DNA from: Eutrigla gurnardus
Lineage: Eukaryota; Chordata; Actinopteri; Perciformes; Triglidae
Direction of reading: 5' to 3'
Length of the DNA stretch: 64,000 nt
NCBI GenBank assembly: GCA_963514095.1
Contig: OY741266.1
Location: 5,602,522 to 5,666,521, forward strand
Below the pieces are notes generated by a model. It worked only from the letters and a program-made list of their open reading frames with translations. It did no database searches and had not been told where the DNA came from. Both the position numbers and the translations under genes were made by a program. Shown here piece after piece: positions 43,338-53,707 of the stretch (within the stretch, counting starts at the first letter, position 1; the number at the start of each line of letters is the position of its first letter).

Positions 43338-45834
43338 AGAATGTCCAGCTCAACATGATGCCTGGTTGTGCCTTTCTCACTCATTTCGGGGACAATGACT
43401 GACATTACAAACTCTGCGTTGACCTATGATGACATAAAATGCACTTGTAAATTATAACATCCCTTTCATTGTTACATATCATAGCAAATACGTGATTCTT
43501 GTTCAGAACATTAAATGGTCACATTTTAATCACCTTAACCTCTCTTTCTTTCAAGACAAACAGGGGCCTGCAGATATCTTGGTACTGCCTGATCACAGAA
43601 AGAACGCCATACAGCTGCAGGCCTTCCATGAGCTGTTCCAAGATGGGCTTTAACTTGAGCACTTAATGCAGTATGATGGCCCTACAAGAGAAGAAGGGGG
43701 GAAAACCTTACCCATGCAAACCTTACCCATGCATTTTGTGACAAAAATAGAAATACACGTCCTAACATACCCACTGTGTTGAGGTCATACCTGATCAATT
43801 AACCCACGCAAATGGACATCAGCTACATCACTGTCGAGGACTGTTGGGATCTGCCCACTGCAGAGATAGCTGTATGTCCATGGGCTGAAAAAGGCTGGGG
43901 CTGGGCCACCTTGCGCCAAACTAACAGCCAAAATCTCTCCAACAGTCCTATTTACAGAAATAGATTATTAATGTATTACTTGCATTAGAAGACATTAAAC
44001 AAAAAAGTATGTGCATAGAAATAAACATACTTGTAGAGGCCACTCTCATAATCTGTGAGGGAGTATCTGGGGCTCTTGTGATTCTTCGGTCCCTCAAAGA
44101 AGCGCAACTCAACTCCTGCCATCATTTCTGCACTCAAAAATACAAACAGCATTTACTGTAGTGCTCAAGGGCCTTCATGGTCAAGTAGTATTTGATTATG
44201 CAAGGAGAGGACGCTGGAGCAGACGGTCAGTTTTTAGCTGTTTATTAAGGTGACTGCTGATGTTTCGACCTAAGTCTTCTTCAGAGCAACTTTCAACTTA
44301 CTGCTCTGAATATTCAGTTTTTCTATGTACATTAAATGTATGAAATTCCCTGTCTTGTTTTAGTGTCACTTATTTTTATGTTTTTTTCATTTTACCTGTG
44401 AGGAATTCTTTGCGCAGAACCCCTGTATCCACCCCTGCTTCTCCAAAGAAAGTTACTTGTAGGGAGGCAGACGGTGAATTTTTCTTTTGCCTCTGCCACT
44501 GCAGAAGGCCTCTCTCCAGAATATTTTTTCAAGATATTTGAATGTTGAACAATTTCTCAGTGTCCACTCTTTGAGAAATCGTAGCCAATACATCATCAAG
44601 ACTGCCAAATGAAACACATACAGTAATGGATATAAACTACTACAAAAACCTAAACTAGAATGTTGATCGTTGTAGGATGAGGAAATGTACATGTTTCGAC
44701 AACAAAATATTTACCTTTTTAACTGCTGTAGTCCATTGTCCTCGCCCGTGGCACACGAGGTCTCAGGCAGCTTGAATTCTTCCTCTCTTCTTAAAGAGAG
44801 ACAAATATTTGTACTAACAGATAATAAAACCAAGGGCTGCAACCGACACACAGGTGCATCTCAATAAATTAGAATATCCTGGAAAAGTTTAAGTCAGTAA
44901 TTCAATATAAAAAGTAAAACTAATAATGTCCACTGTCTCAAATACCTTTCTCCACACCTGCTGGCATGCACCTCCAAGAAGTTGGGTGAGAACTTCAACT
45001 GACATATAGGACATGCAAGCTTCTGATAAAGATTTAAAAAAAGTTTGAATGTTAGCAACTATTACATTTAAAGAAATCCATGAGGGCATTTTACAAGGCA
45101 GTACACGTCAAGTACTGTACCTCTTCAACTGCGTCACAGTGCAAAGAGGGCCCTGTCTCGGAGACGATCTCAACCTCACTTTTCTAAGATATAAGAAAGA
45201 GAACAGTCAGCTTTTTAAATAAGTAAGACTTTCACAATGCATCTCATATATTTCCATATTTACCTCAATATCCTCCGGTGCCGTGTCCGAGTCGGACATC
45301 ATGCATCTCTGAACATGCAGGGCCAAAATCTGCAATGGAAACATCACTTTGCACGCTTGGCACTGAGCTTTTGGCATGGTTCTGAACTCAACTGCATCTG
45401 GAGGTAGCGGGCTTAGGTCAAACTCATGCTGTAACGGCACAATGTAAAGGATGTTCTTTCCTGCCCCTGTAACTGTTCGAATAAGTGTGCCCGTGTAGCC
45501 ATCAGAGTCGGGAGGAACCATGATCAGTCTTCTTTTTCCCTGACCACCTGTAATGAGACATTGTTGAGATAATTTCACTTCTTTCTTTGATGAAGTATTA
45601 TGAATAGCAGTGTATTACAACTGATGCTATATGTCATGTTTTCCCTACCTGTAGCCTTGTATAAAAGCCATCCACCTGTCAGCCCCTGCATCTTTGGATA
45701 CTCATTCTCTAGGAGTCTGAAGAACTTGAGAGCAGCAACAGAGGGACGAGTTGATGTCCACATGCTTGTAGAAAAGCCTAACAGTAGAAAAGCCCAACCC
45801 TATCATAAAGTGCCGTGTTTTAAATATAGACATT

Positions 45835-46060
45835 TGGGTGGAGTTCTTAACTGTATTTGTATAGCCCATTTTTACAAACAGTTTGTCTCAAAGGGCTTTA
45901 CATGGCATCATAACAAAATCCTCTGCCCTTAGAGCCTCACATCGACTAAGGAAGAACTCCATGGAAAGCCCTTTTAACAGGGAAAACTTCAGGGTGAGCA
46001 ACAGAGGAGGGATCCCTCACCCAGGATGGGCAGACGTGCAATAGATGTTGTATATAGACA
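45835..46060. repeat. Dispersed SINE-like fish repeat in the HECT gene intron
   Basis: 'tatttgtatagcccattttt', 'aaagggctttacatggc', 'gaaagcccttttaac' and 'cccaggatgggcagacgtgc' are blocks of an abundant teleost interspersed repeat that I recognise only by pattern. It lies between ligase exons 2 and 3. Confidence 0.5.
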
Positions 46061-46211
46061 AGAAAACATCTTCTTAATGTGTAATAGCTACTTCTTCATG
46101 GCTCATTTCCCAGGACATGGTGAGATGTCTTTTTCCAAGTCCTGCCTGGGCAAGTTCCATCTCCTCAGATGAGGTTGGGGTCGTCTCTGAATTGATATTC
46201 AATAGGTATGC

Positions 46212-47136
46212 TGTAACGGAGATCCTTTCTGTCTCCGTTACGTATGATTAACGGCTTCCGTATTGGCGAAGCATATGTGCACCGTATATTTTACACCATA
46301 AAACATTAACATATGGGCACAAGGAATCATATGGTTAATGTAAAAATGACGCGAGCTACTGATATATTTTAAAACCTTTTATTGGAGGGCTGTGTTGTGC
46401 TGATTGTTTTCCGCAGGCGATCTGGCGATGTTGTTCCGGATGCCGGGTGGTTGAATTGGCCGCGCCACCTGTGGAAAGGTTATGAAACAGAATGTGAATA
46501 GTGGCGCCCGAGCGGCTAGGCCGTCACTTAAATGTCGCTTAGTAGTCACTTAGCATATTGCATTGTATTAATCATGCCATTAAGGTTTTGAAGAGTAACG
46601 AACAATACGTCACATGCTAAAGACTTACCCGTGTTCTCCTGTCTCCAACTCCCAGGGTGCGCGACTGAAAGAGTCCCCGGGGAAACAAGCGCCTCTTTGT
46701 CGTTCCGGGAGGGGTTTATCGGATGGGATTGTGTGGGGGGTGTATTGCCATGTCGGGTTAAAAGGGGTAGTAGCGTTAGAGTAGTTTGATGAGGGCTAAC
46801 TATCCAGGGGTTAATAATTGTAATTTAAATATTAAGTATATATATATATATTGGAGTTTTGTGGTATTTGTAGGTGTGGGGTAATATGGGTTCTGTTCAA
46901 CCCTATGGTTGGTAGCACCCACAGGTGGGGACTATAAAGGGCGCTAAGTGCTACTATGGTTGGCTGGTGGCCGTAGTGGTGGTAGCGCTGGGCACGGTAG
47001 CTGGTCCTGAATATGCTGTAATGTACACACTGAACTAACCCTGTCTGTAAATAAATGCCCACGAGTTGGGTTAACTGTACACTGTGCCTCCGCCTCCTCA
47101 CTTTTGGTCTGGGCCGCTCACAAGGTCAGTCTAACA
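46212..47136 (+). mobile_element. 925-bp solo LTR inserted in HECT gene exon 2
   Basis: It starts TGTAACGGAG and ends GTCTAACA, with a perfect 5-bp duplication TATGC (46207-46211 and 47137-47141). A TATA-like box (actataaagg, about 46930) and AATAAA (about 47050) give plus orientation. The reading frame of the ligase exon continues across the removed LTR and one TATGC copy. No internal region is present, so it is a solo LTR left by recombination. Confidence 0.85.
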
Positions 47137-47573
47137 TATGCATAGAAACTAAACGAGTTCCAGTTCTTTTTAGGTGCAGTGGCACAGGTCTTTGGACTTG
47201 GCATCTTTCGCTTTCCAAGGTAGGTTTTTCTCGCGAAAACCCAGGGAAAGATCTGCGTGTTAAAAAATAATAATAGTTTAAACCATGATCACAACTGCTC
47301 ATATAACACTAAGTTGTGAAATTACCTTCAAATTAACATGCAAAATAAAATTCATATCTATAACCTGGCCAGCACCCCATGCATTCCTGCAGCCACAAAA
47401 CAGCACTACCTTTATTCAAATTAATAGCATTATCTGTGTTTTTCACGCAGGAAACAGGCTTACTACCTACTACTGCGTTAGCAGCTACTCGATGCTAACG
47501 TTAGCCCTATGCTTAACCTCTAGCTATGACAATTCACCACTTAAAATATGTCAGAAACATTGTATGTTGTTAC

Positions 47574-47835
47574 ACAACCACCTCTCATTTTGATATTTAT
47601 CACAATGTCCCAACCTTACTTTTCTCACCTGTGTGCTGGGTCCAGCAGGTGAGCGAGCAGAACCGGCCGCCATCGCCAGCGGACACTGCGAGGCATTCAC
47701 AGTGCTACGTGGAAATCGGACATTTTAGTACTTAAAGTGTGGGTGTCTGTGTATCTGGCGTCATTTTGTCACTCCTGTACTACAACTGGTCCTCAGTACT
47801 GCCTAAAACAGCTTCTACGTCTCACATCTAAACAG
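47574..47835 (-). repeat. Right inverted repeat with promoter and first exon
   Basis: This is the inverted copy of 35965-36231. The ATG lies at 47673-47671, the exon runs to 47629, and the donor is CAG/GTGAG, equivalent to the left arm. It supplies the start of the minus-strand HECT gene. Confidence 0.9.
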
Positions 47836-48220
47836 CCTTGGGAATTAAAACACGTTTAGCCGTGCAGGATATTCGTGCATGGTGTGCAAATGGAAGGTTG
47901 TCACCGACAGTTTCATGTGGCGTTGCCGAATCGTTTTAGATCCTACGTTCCCTGAAGGCAACATGACAGCGTAGCCTTTTGATTGAGCTGTCTGTCATGA
48001 TGCCACGGCCCTCTCAGTTGATGACACGCCCCCACACTAGATCAGGGTCAAAACTCTGAAACTGAAAAAAGATTTGAAACTGAAAAAAAAGATTTGAATC
48101 TGTAAAAAAACTAAGATCTGAATCTGAAAGATAAAACATGCAACTGAAAGAAATTGGATCCCAAATATCAAAACATAAAAAAGTGAAAAATGAAAATGAA
48201 TGATTTATTCAAAAGAATTA
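47836..48220. other. Left part of a repeat split by the LTR retrotransposon
   Basis: 'ctagatcagggtcaaa' with several 'gatttgaaactgaaaa' units near 48037-48150 is the inverse of 'tttgaccctgatttag' with 'aaatttcagtttcaaa' at about 54855-54897. It looks like an older inverted-repeat element into which the LTR element inserted. Confidence 0.5.
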
Positions 48221-48224
48221 CCAG

Positions 48225-48894
48225 TGTTGGGGTTGTAGCAGGAGCAGATTTGGTTATCAACAGTTAACTATCAATATCAATATGATTATCGGTATTAATA
48301 ATTATATTTAATATATTATCATGATATAATCATGAATAAACGGGGCACCACCCTGGGATCAGGGAAAAGATAACCTAAAACTGTATTCAGTCTCAATATG
48401 AAGGTTTTATACTCACATGCCAATCATCGTGATCATTGGCATAGGAGTACAAAACCAATCGAACAATTAAAAGGCGTGAAATTCAAGCACTAGCCTTCAC
48501 AACCTGCTGTTATCCAGTGACATATACACAACAAGCACAAGAGACCGCTAGTTATAATATAATAAGATTTATTAAAATCAGTAATAATGATCACAATCAA
48601 TAACACTGCAATTAACAAAGCCTTATTACCTAACTACCTAACACACAAAACTAAGCTAAACAGAAGGAGAGACACACGTGGAGTGTGTGTGTGCGTATGT
48701 GTGTGTGTGCGTGCGTGTGCGTGCGTGTCGAGAGAGAGAGGGAGAGATAGCTGATGTGCGGCCACCAGATGGAGCTATTCCTCGCAGCGTTCAGGGGCGG
48801 AGCCACTGAGGTTCGATGGGGTAGCGAGAGAGAGAGAGAGGTGGAGCTATTCCTCGCAGCGGTCAGGGGCGGAGCCACTGAGGTCTGACGGAGT

Positions 48895-48942
<48 letters not shown>

Positions 48943-49985
48943 CCGTATGTAGCCACCAGATGTAGCTATGTCCCTAGCGCCCGCTGGGAACAGCTGGCTT
49001 AGGACACGTGTGTGCGGTGTGTGTGTGTTAGCGGGGCACAAACAAAGAGAGAGAGGATGCGCGAGCGATATTCGGAGGGACAGAAAGCGTGCCGTTATCA
49101 CACGGGCTCGCGTGAATGAACTGGCGTTTATTCCGCGAGACCGGTCTTTTAACTGATAGTAGAGGCTTTCTGAGCTCGCGAATATGGCGGAGGTTAGTCG
49201 AAAACACTGTTACAGAAATCAACCCAGCTGCGTGTACACAATCAGTATTCAAATACAGCAGCACATGAACCAACGGACTCGGCCGTCCGCGATCAGAACT
49301 TAAAACACATTAACACGAATTACAAGCATATCCTACACTATCACTTGTGTCTCTGCCCAGACTGATAGCCTCTTACTGGTATCGTTGCGTAAGACGATGA
49401 CGGCGTTCCGTAACGGCGGTGGTTCGTGAGTCCCCGGCGTCAGCGGGGGACGTGATGAGTCGGCTTCGTCCAGACGAGAGCGGAGCGGGTTTCCTCTCGT
49501 CGATCAAACTCAAATAAAGAAAACAGCCCGTGTTTCTTTCTTCCACGGACGGCGATATAATCGCGGCTTGGCGATTTAGTCAGCTTACTTCAGACAGCGT
49601 CTGGTAGCTGGACGGCAGGAACCGGCTTGGTTCCTCTTGTTGCAGCGGTGCGCTGCGGGAGGGGTCGCCTCCCGTTGCAACGTGATGTTGCGCCGGTTGT
49701 AGGAAGAGGCCAGAGTAGGAGTCGGAGTAAGAGTGAATAAGAGAAAAAAAGAGCGTTCTCCGGGCGGCTTCGGTTTATAAAGCTCAGGCCGCTCCAGGGG
49801 ACCCCCCGGGGTTCCCTGAAGATGTCAGCCAATAGGATGGTTGTGAGGTGTCGCATCTCTCACCTGGGTGAGATGTGAAACTAAAATGGCGGTGTAGTTT
49901 TTAATCCCCTTTGTCCCTTTGTCCTGGCCGCATGTGTGGGCTTCTGTAGGCCGCATTGTGTAGTCCTAACGGTTAGGTCCCAACA
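48225..49985 (-). repeat. 3' LTR (element orientation)
   Basis: 1761 bp. It contains a long GA run at about 48898-48938 and GT/GC repeats at 48685-48730. It is otherwise the same as the other LTR. A TATA-like 'tataaa' lies near 49775 on the minus strand and an AATAAA-type signal near 48560. Confidence 0.9.
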
Positions 49986-50409
49986 GTCCCCCTTTTGGTC
50001 TGAAGGTTGAGGTGTGGGACGCAACCTTCGGAGCAACATAAGGGCCGAACCGTCCATGTATTCCTTGAAACATGTGGGAGTCCAAACAGTCTGTATATTC
50101 CATGGAAAAAAGGTTAAACAGTTCATTCAGGTTAAAGTCCATAACTTGATGGAGGCATTGTCTGGGCAGAGATTGAGGCAAGGTCTGGGCAGAGATTTCT
50201 ACGGTCTGGGCAGAGATTTCTAACCATCTAACCTATATCAAACATCTGCTAAGACACAATTTTCACAAACATCAACATTGTCATTACACTCAGGTAGTTT
50301 CAAACAGGACACACCCCAACTATGAAAACGGAACGAAGGAGGAAAAGGAAAGCGAGGAAAAGGAGAAGGGGTTAGTGGTCGTTTGGTTTACTCCTGGAGA
50401 AGATTTAAG

Positions 50410-52236
50410 TTAGCCATATTTACTATGTTGTGGCTCAGGGCTGTAACGCTCCATGTAGCCAGAAACAGAGGAAATGTCAGAGGCGCTGTCATTATCTGAG
50501 TTGTCATGTTTGTACACTGCTGGTTCACGTGACTGGGACAGAATTTCGGAGTAGGGCTTCCTACTACTTCTGTGTGAATGCCCATCTCGACGCAGTTGGT
50601 GGGCATGTCGGTGATGCTCAGTATCCCCACGCCGTCTCTTACCAGGCTTCTGGGGGGAGTTTAGTGATGGTTGGGTCGAGTCACGCCATAGCGCTATCGT
50701 TTTTATCAGCTTCTCGATCGGGTCGCACGGATCCCTATCTTCGTCAGTTTGGGAGTTTGTCTGATTCCAGGGGCGTGCTGGCCGCTCACCCCCTTTCGCG
50801 CTGTTATGAGGGCTCTGCTTTAAGGCGGCGGATGTTTGGGAGTTACTCTCGTTCCTTGGTTTTGTCTGATTCCTGGGGCGTGCTGGCCGCTCACCCCCTT
50901 TCGCACTGTTACGAGGGCTATGCTTTAAGGCGGCAGACGTTTCGGACGCAGATGTGTCGAAGTTAGCGGGCTGGCTTTTAAGTTTGCGCGCTGAGTGGGT
51001 TTCCCAAGCCATCTGTGCATAATTACGAATCTCTTGCATGGAGAGTCGATGTGTCCTGAAGTGTATGGTGGCATCGTAGGGCACACTTTCGTGTAGGTTA
51101 TGCAGGAAGAGGGCCTTGAAGGCAGGCTCTTCCTCCACTCCTGGGGAGTTACGGCCCTGAGCATAGGCGGCCCTGAAGCGCCAATAGTACTCCGTGGGTG
51201 ATTCCTGCCCCTCATGTACGACGGCGAGGGCACTGATCGTAGCGGCGGCGGGATCCCAGTCCCGGCTATACTCCTTCCGGAGTGCTGCACAAAGTCTGGA
51301 GTATCGGTCCTGGGTTCTGGGTGCAAGTGTTCCTATGAAACTGCGGACATGTCTGGTTGTGGTCTTCCCGACTAGTCTGAGCTTCTCCCGTGAGGAGGCA
51401 TGGGGGAGGTCAATCAGGAGTCTGTCTAACTCTCTCAAATATTCGTCAATATTATGGTTCGAGTTGTCGGGATCAAAATGTTGAATATCTTTAGCCATGC
51501 TCTCTAGCTCTTCAAAGCGGAAGCGCTGTGGCGTCCTTTCTGGTGAAGGTGAGACTAAGCTAGGTTGAGGAGGCGCGTCGCAAATTACAGGTTTGTTCCA
51601 AAGATAGGAAGATTTTGGAGGAGAACTTGTGTAAGTTCCACTGCTGGTTTCTTCGCTGTCTGTGTCGGAGCAATGGGAAGCTGCGTAGCCGTTACCGCTG
51701 TCTCTCACTGGAGTTTGTCTTAAGGACTTTGTGTCCGCTGGTAACTGTTCCCATCTTCTGCATGGCGGGGGAGTCGTATTTTCACTACGAAAAGAGGGGG
51801 AGTCGGAGAAGCCTGAATCACACTGACTGGCCGAGTCGGCTGAGGGAGGACATTCTGGTTTAGACTTCGACCACCTGTTCTTGTAGGACAAAAACTGGGA
51901 CTCTGTGGTGTGCAGGACATCTAAATAACGCATGGCTCTCATGTCTGCTGCTTGAGCATCGTGGAGGCGACAAGCACTTTGCTCCTCTAGTGCTACCACT
52001 TTTTTCTCTAGGGCAGATTTACTCTGAACCAAGAGACAGGTTTGTTTGTAGAAAGTCAGTAGCAAGCATTTTAACAATGGACCCTTGGATGATGTTACTT
52101 CATCAGATCTGCTGTTCAGTAACACGTTGATCTCCTCTTGGCACTCACTGAGATTTAGTTTCTGCAAAAACTCAGAGTAGCCTGTCTGAAGGCTCTGTGC
52201 CACAGATGAGATGAACTGTTCACAAAAGTTCTCCAT
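50410..52236 (-). CDS. Gag-like protein of the LTR retrotransposon
   Basis: The intact ORF has 608 codons starting MENFCEQFISSV. The N-terminal about 130 residues are helical, with a possible coiled coil ('SALEKKVVALEEQ'), and a Ser/Pro-rich linker follows to about residue 240. A capsid-like helical domain spans residues about 245-420, including 'HEGQESPTEYYWRFRAAYAQ', which resembles a major homology region. The C-terminal part is basic and holds two copies of a 'SAALK-SP-NSAKGGERPARP' repeat and a His/Arg-rich stretch; no CCHC zinc knuckle is seen. It starts 770 nt inside the 5' LTR end, with the PBS upstream. The family resembles fish retroviral or Gypsy gag, and I cannot place it further. 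Confidence 0.75.
   Translation of the reverse strand: MENFCEQFISSVAQSLQTGYSEFLQKLNLSECQEEINVLLNSRSDEVTSSKGPLLKCLLLTFYKQTCLLVQSKSALEKKVVALEEQSACRLHDAQAADMRAMRYLDVLHTTESQFLSYKNRWSKSKPECPPSADSASQCDSGFSDSPSFRSENTTPPPCRRWEQLPADTKSLRQTPVRDSGNGYAASHCSDTDSEETSSGTYTSSPPKSSYLWNKPVICDAPPQPSLVSPSPERTPQRFRFEELESMAKDIQHFDPDNSNHNIDEYLRELDRLLIDLPHASSREKLRLVGKTTTRHVRSFIGTLAPRTQDRYSRLCAALRKEYSRDWDPAAATISALAVVHEGQESPTEYYWRFRAAYAQGRNSPGVEEEPAFKALFLHNLHESVPYDATIHFRTHRLSMQEIRNYAQMAWETHSARKLKSQPANFDTSASETSAALKHSPRNSAKGGERPARPRNQTKPRNESNSQTSAALKQSPHNSAKGGERPARPWNQTNSQTDEDRDPCDPIEKLIKTIALWRDSTQPSLNSPQKPGKRRRGDTEHHRHAHQLRRDGHSHRSSRKPYSEILSQSREPAVYKHDNSDNDSASDISSVSGYMERYSPEPQHSKYG
50745..50950 (-). repeat. Tandem duplication inside gag
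   Basis: Two near-identical segments about 117 bp apart encode 'KHSPRNSAKGGERPARPRNQ' and 'KQSPHNSAKGGERPARPWNQ'. They lie in the basic C-terminal region. Confidence 0.8.
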
Positions 52237-53003
52237 TGTGTCTGGAGAGAAAGGAGGGGGTTATGCAAATCACCTGATAAGGTGACTGGCGGTTCTCTTT
52301 TAGAGAGGTCAGCTTCACACTCTAATGATTCTATACAGCAACTCAGACTTACTGTAGGCTGCTTACTTAATTCTTTGCCAAAGGCACGCTAACTGAAATG
52401 CACGGCAGGAACAGTTAGGGAATTATTTTGAAATTTTAACTCGAGCTAGAACCCGTGGTGGAAATAGCAAGGTACAATTTCAACGTTCACAGAGTCGGTG
52501 CACTCTGTGGCTCTATTCTCTGCTCTACTTCTAGTAAAGGGAGAATACGGTGGCTTTACTTGTTCGGTGCTAATCGCAAGAAAAAAGAATGTATTTGTTT
52601 TATACTGATGTGGGTGCACAGGTGAGCTGCGTCGACCTGTGACTTACAATGGAGATGTTAGTACTCTTCTACAGCCTGTGGACTGTCAATGAGGTGTCTC
52701 TAGCACCTCTGGTGAGTAATAACAGTGTTATAACGCGTCTTAGTATCCCTAACCCTGTGTTTGTTAGTATTGTTGTCAAACAATAAATGGCTAATCACAA
52801 CATGCATATGCAACCCTCAACTGTATTTGCTTGGCAAATAGTAACAGGGAGCAAACAAATCGATCCTTGAACATCGATTTCTAAACAATGATATCAATAA
52901 CAACAATTCCTATTATTGTTATTATTACTATAATTCTCAGGTTATTGTGCATAAATCTCTGGATAAAGCTGGTTTAAGAAGCCCTCACACGGGGCACCAT
53001 TTA

Positions 53004-53671
53004 TGTTGGGGTTGTAGCAGGAGCAGATTTGGTTATCAACAGTTAACTATCAATATCAATATGATTATCGGTATTAATAATTATATTTAATATATTATCA
53101 TGATATAATCATGAATAAACGGGGCACCACCCTGGGATCAGGGAAAAGATAACCTAAAACTGTATTCAGTCTCAATATGAAGGTTTTATACTCACATGCC
53201 AATCATCGTGATCATTGGCATAGGAGTACAAAACCAATCGAACAATTAAAAGGCGTGAAATTCAAGCACTAGCCTTCACAACCTGCTGTTATCCAGTGAC
53301 ATATACACAACAAGCACAAGAGACCGCTAGTTATAATATAATAAGATTTATTAAAATCAGTAATAATGATCACAATCAATAACACTGCAATTAACAAAGC
53401 CTTATTACCTAACTACCTAACACACAAAACTAAGCTAAACAGAAGGAGAGACACACGTGGAGTGTGTGTGTGCGTATGTGTGTGTGTGCGTGCGTGCGTG
53501 CGTGTCGAGAGAGAGAGGGAGAGATAGCTGATGTGCGGCCACCAGATGGAGCTATTCCTCGCAGCGTTCAGGGGCGGAGCCACTGAGGTTCGATGGGGTA
53601 GCGAGAGAGAGAGAGAGGTGGAGCTATTCCTCGCAGCGGTCAGGGGCGGAGCCACTGAGGTCTGACGGAGT

Positions 53672-53707
<36 letters not shown>

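Larger units (their letters stand above)
42263..47673 (-). pseudogene. HECT-type E3 ubiquitin ligase (G2/M-phase-ligase-like), about 13 exons, disrupted
   Basis: Approximate exons on the minus strand: 47673-47629, 47210-46087 (split by a solo LTR), 45770-45649, 45547-45264, 45186-45121, 45021-44944, 44790-44716, 44604-44396, 44131-44034, 43948-43797, 43667-43548, 43403-43029 (split by a SINE) and 42557-42263. In order: a Ser/Pro-rich start, 'MELAQAGLGKRHLTMSWEMS', 'GGWLLYKATG', 'RRLIMVPPDSDGYTG', zinc-finger-like Cys/His pairs ('CQACKVMFPLQILALHVQRC', 'CPICQLKF..EVHASRC'), then the HECT domain. The HECT domain gives 'VTFFGEAGVDTGVLRKEF', 'GVELRFFEGP', 'DILNFVQDF', 'FLQWVTGQGHVP' and 'CYPVVSACAKIIELP' (likely catalytic Cys in SAC). 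A TGA at 44531-44529 interrupts HECT. Such ligase-like genes are numerous in fish genomes. Here the gene belongs to a transposon. Confidence 0.75.
35965..47835. mobile_element. 11.9-kb TIR element carrying a DDE transposase and a HECT E3 ligase gene
   Basis: Near-identical inverted repeats (35965-36231 and 47574-47835) begin CTGTTTAGATGTGAGACG and bound two convergent spliced genes. These are an IS3/rve-like transposase (plus) and a HECT ubiquitin ligase (minus). Each gene starts in its own inverted repeat. No target duplication was identified next to the ends. Nested inside are a TTAA element with a P2X7-type gene (39645-42104), a SINE (43071-43337), a dispersed SINE-like repeat (45835-46060) and a solo LTR (46212-47136). 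The transposase type best fits the IS3EU-like group of eukaryotic elements; that name is tentative. Confidence 0.8.

Noticed and set aside
46495..46515. TGGCGCCCGA motif resembling a lysine-tRNA primer-binding site
   Set aside because: It lies inside the solo LTR whose ends and TATGC duplication are clear, not next to an LTR end. Treated as coincidence.
48651..49273. Small ORFs repeated in both LTRs (also 53413-54038)
   Set aside because: They occur only as LTR copies, are largely repeat-encoded, and lack any recognisable domain.
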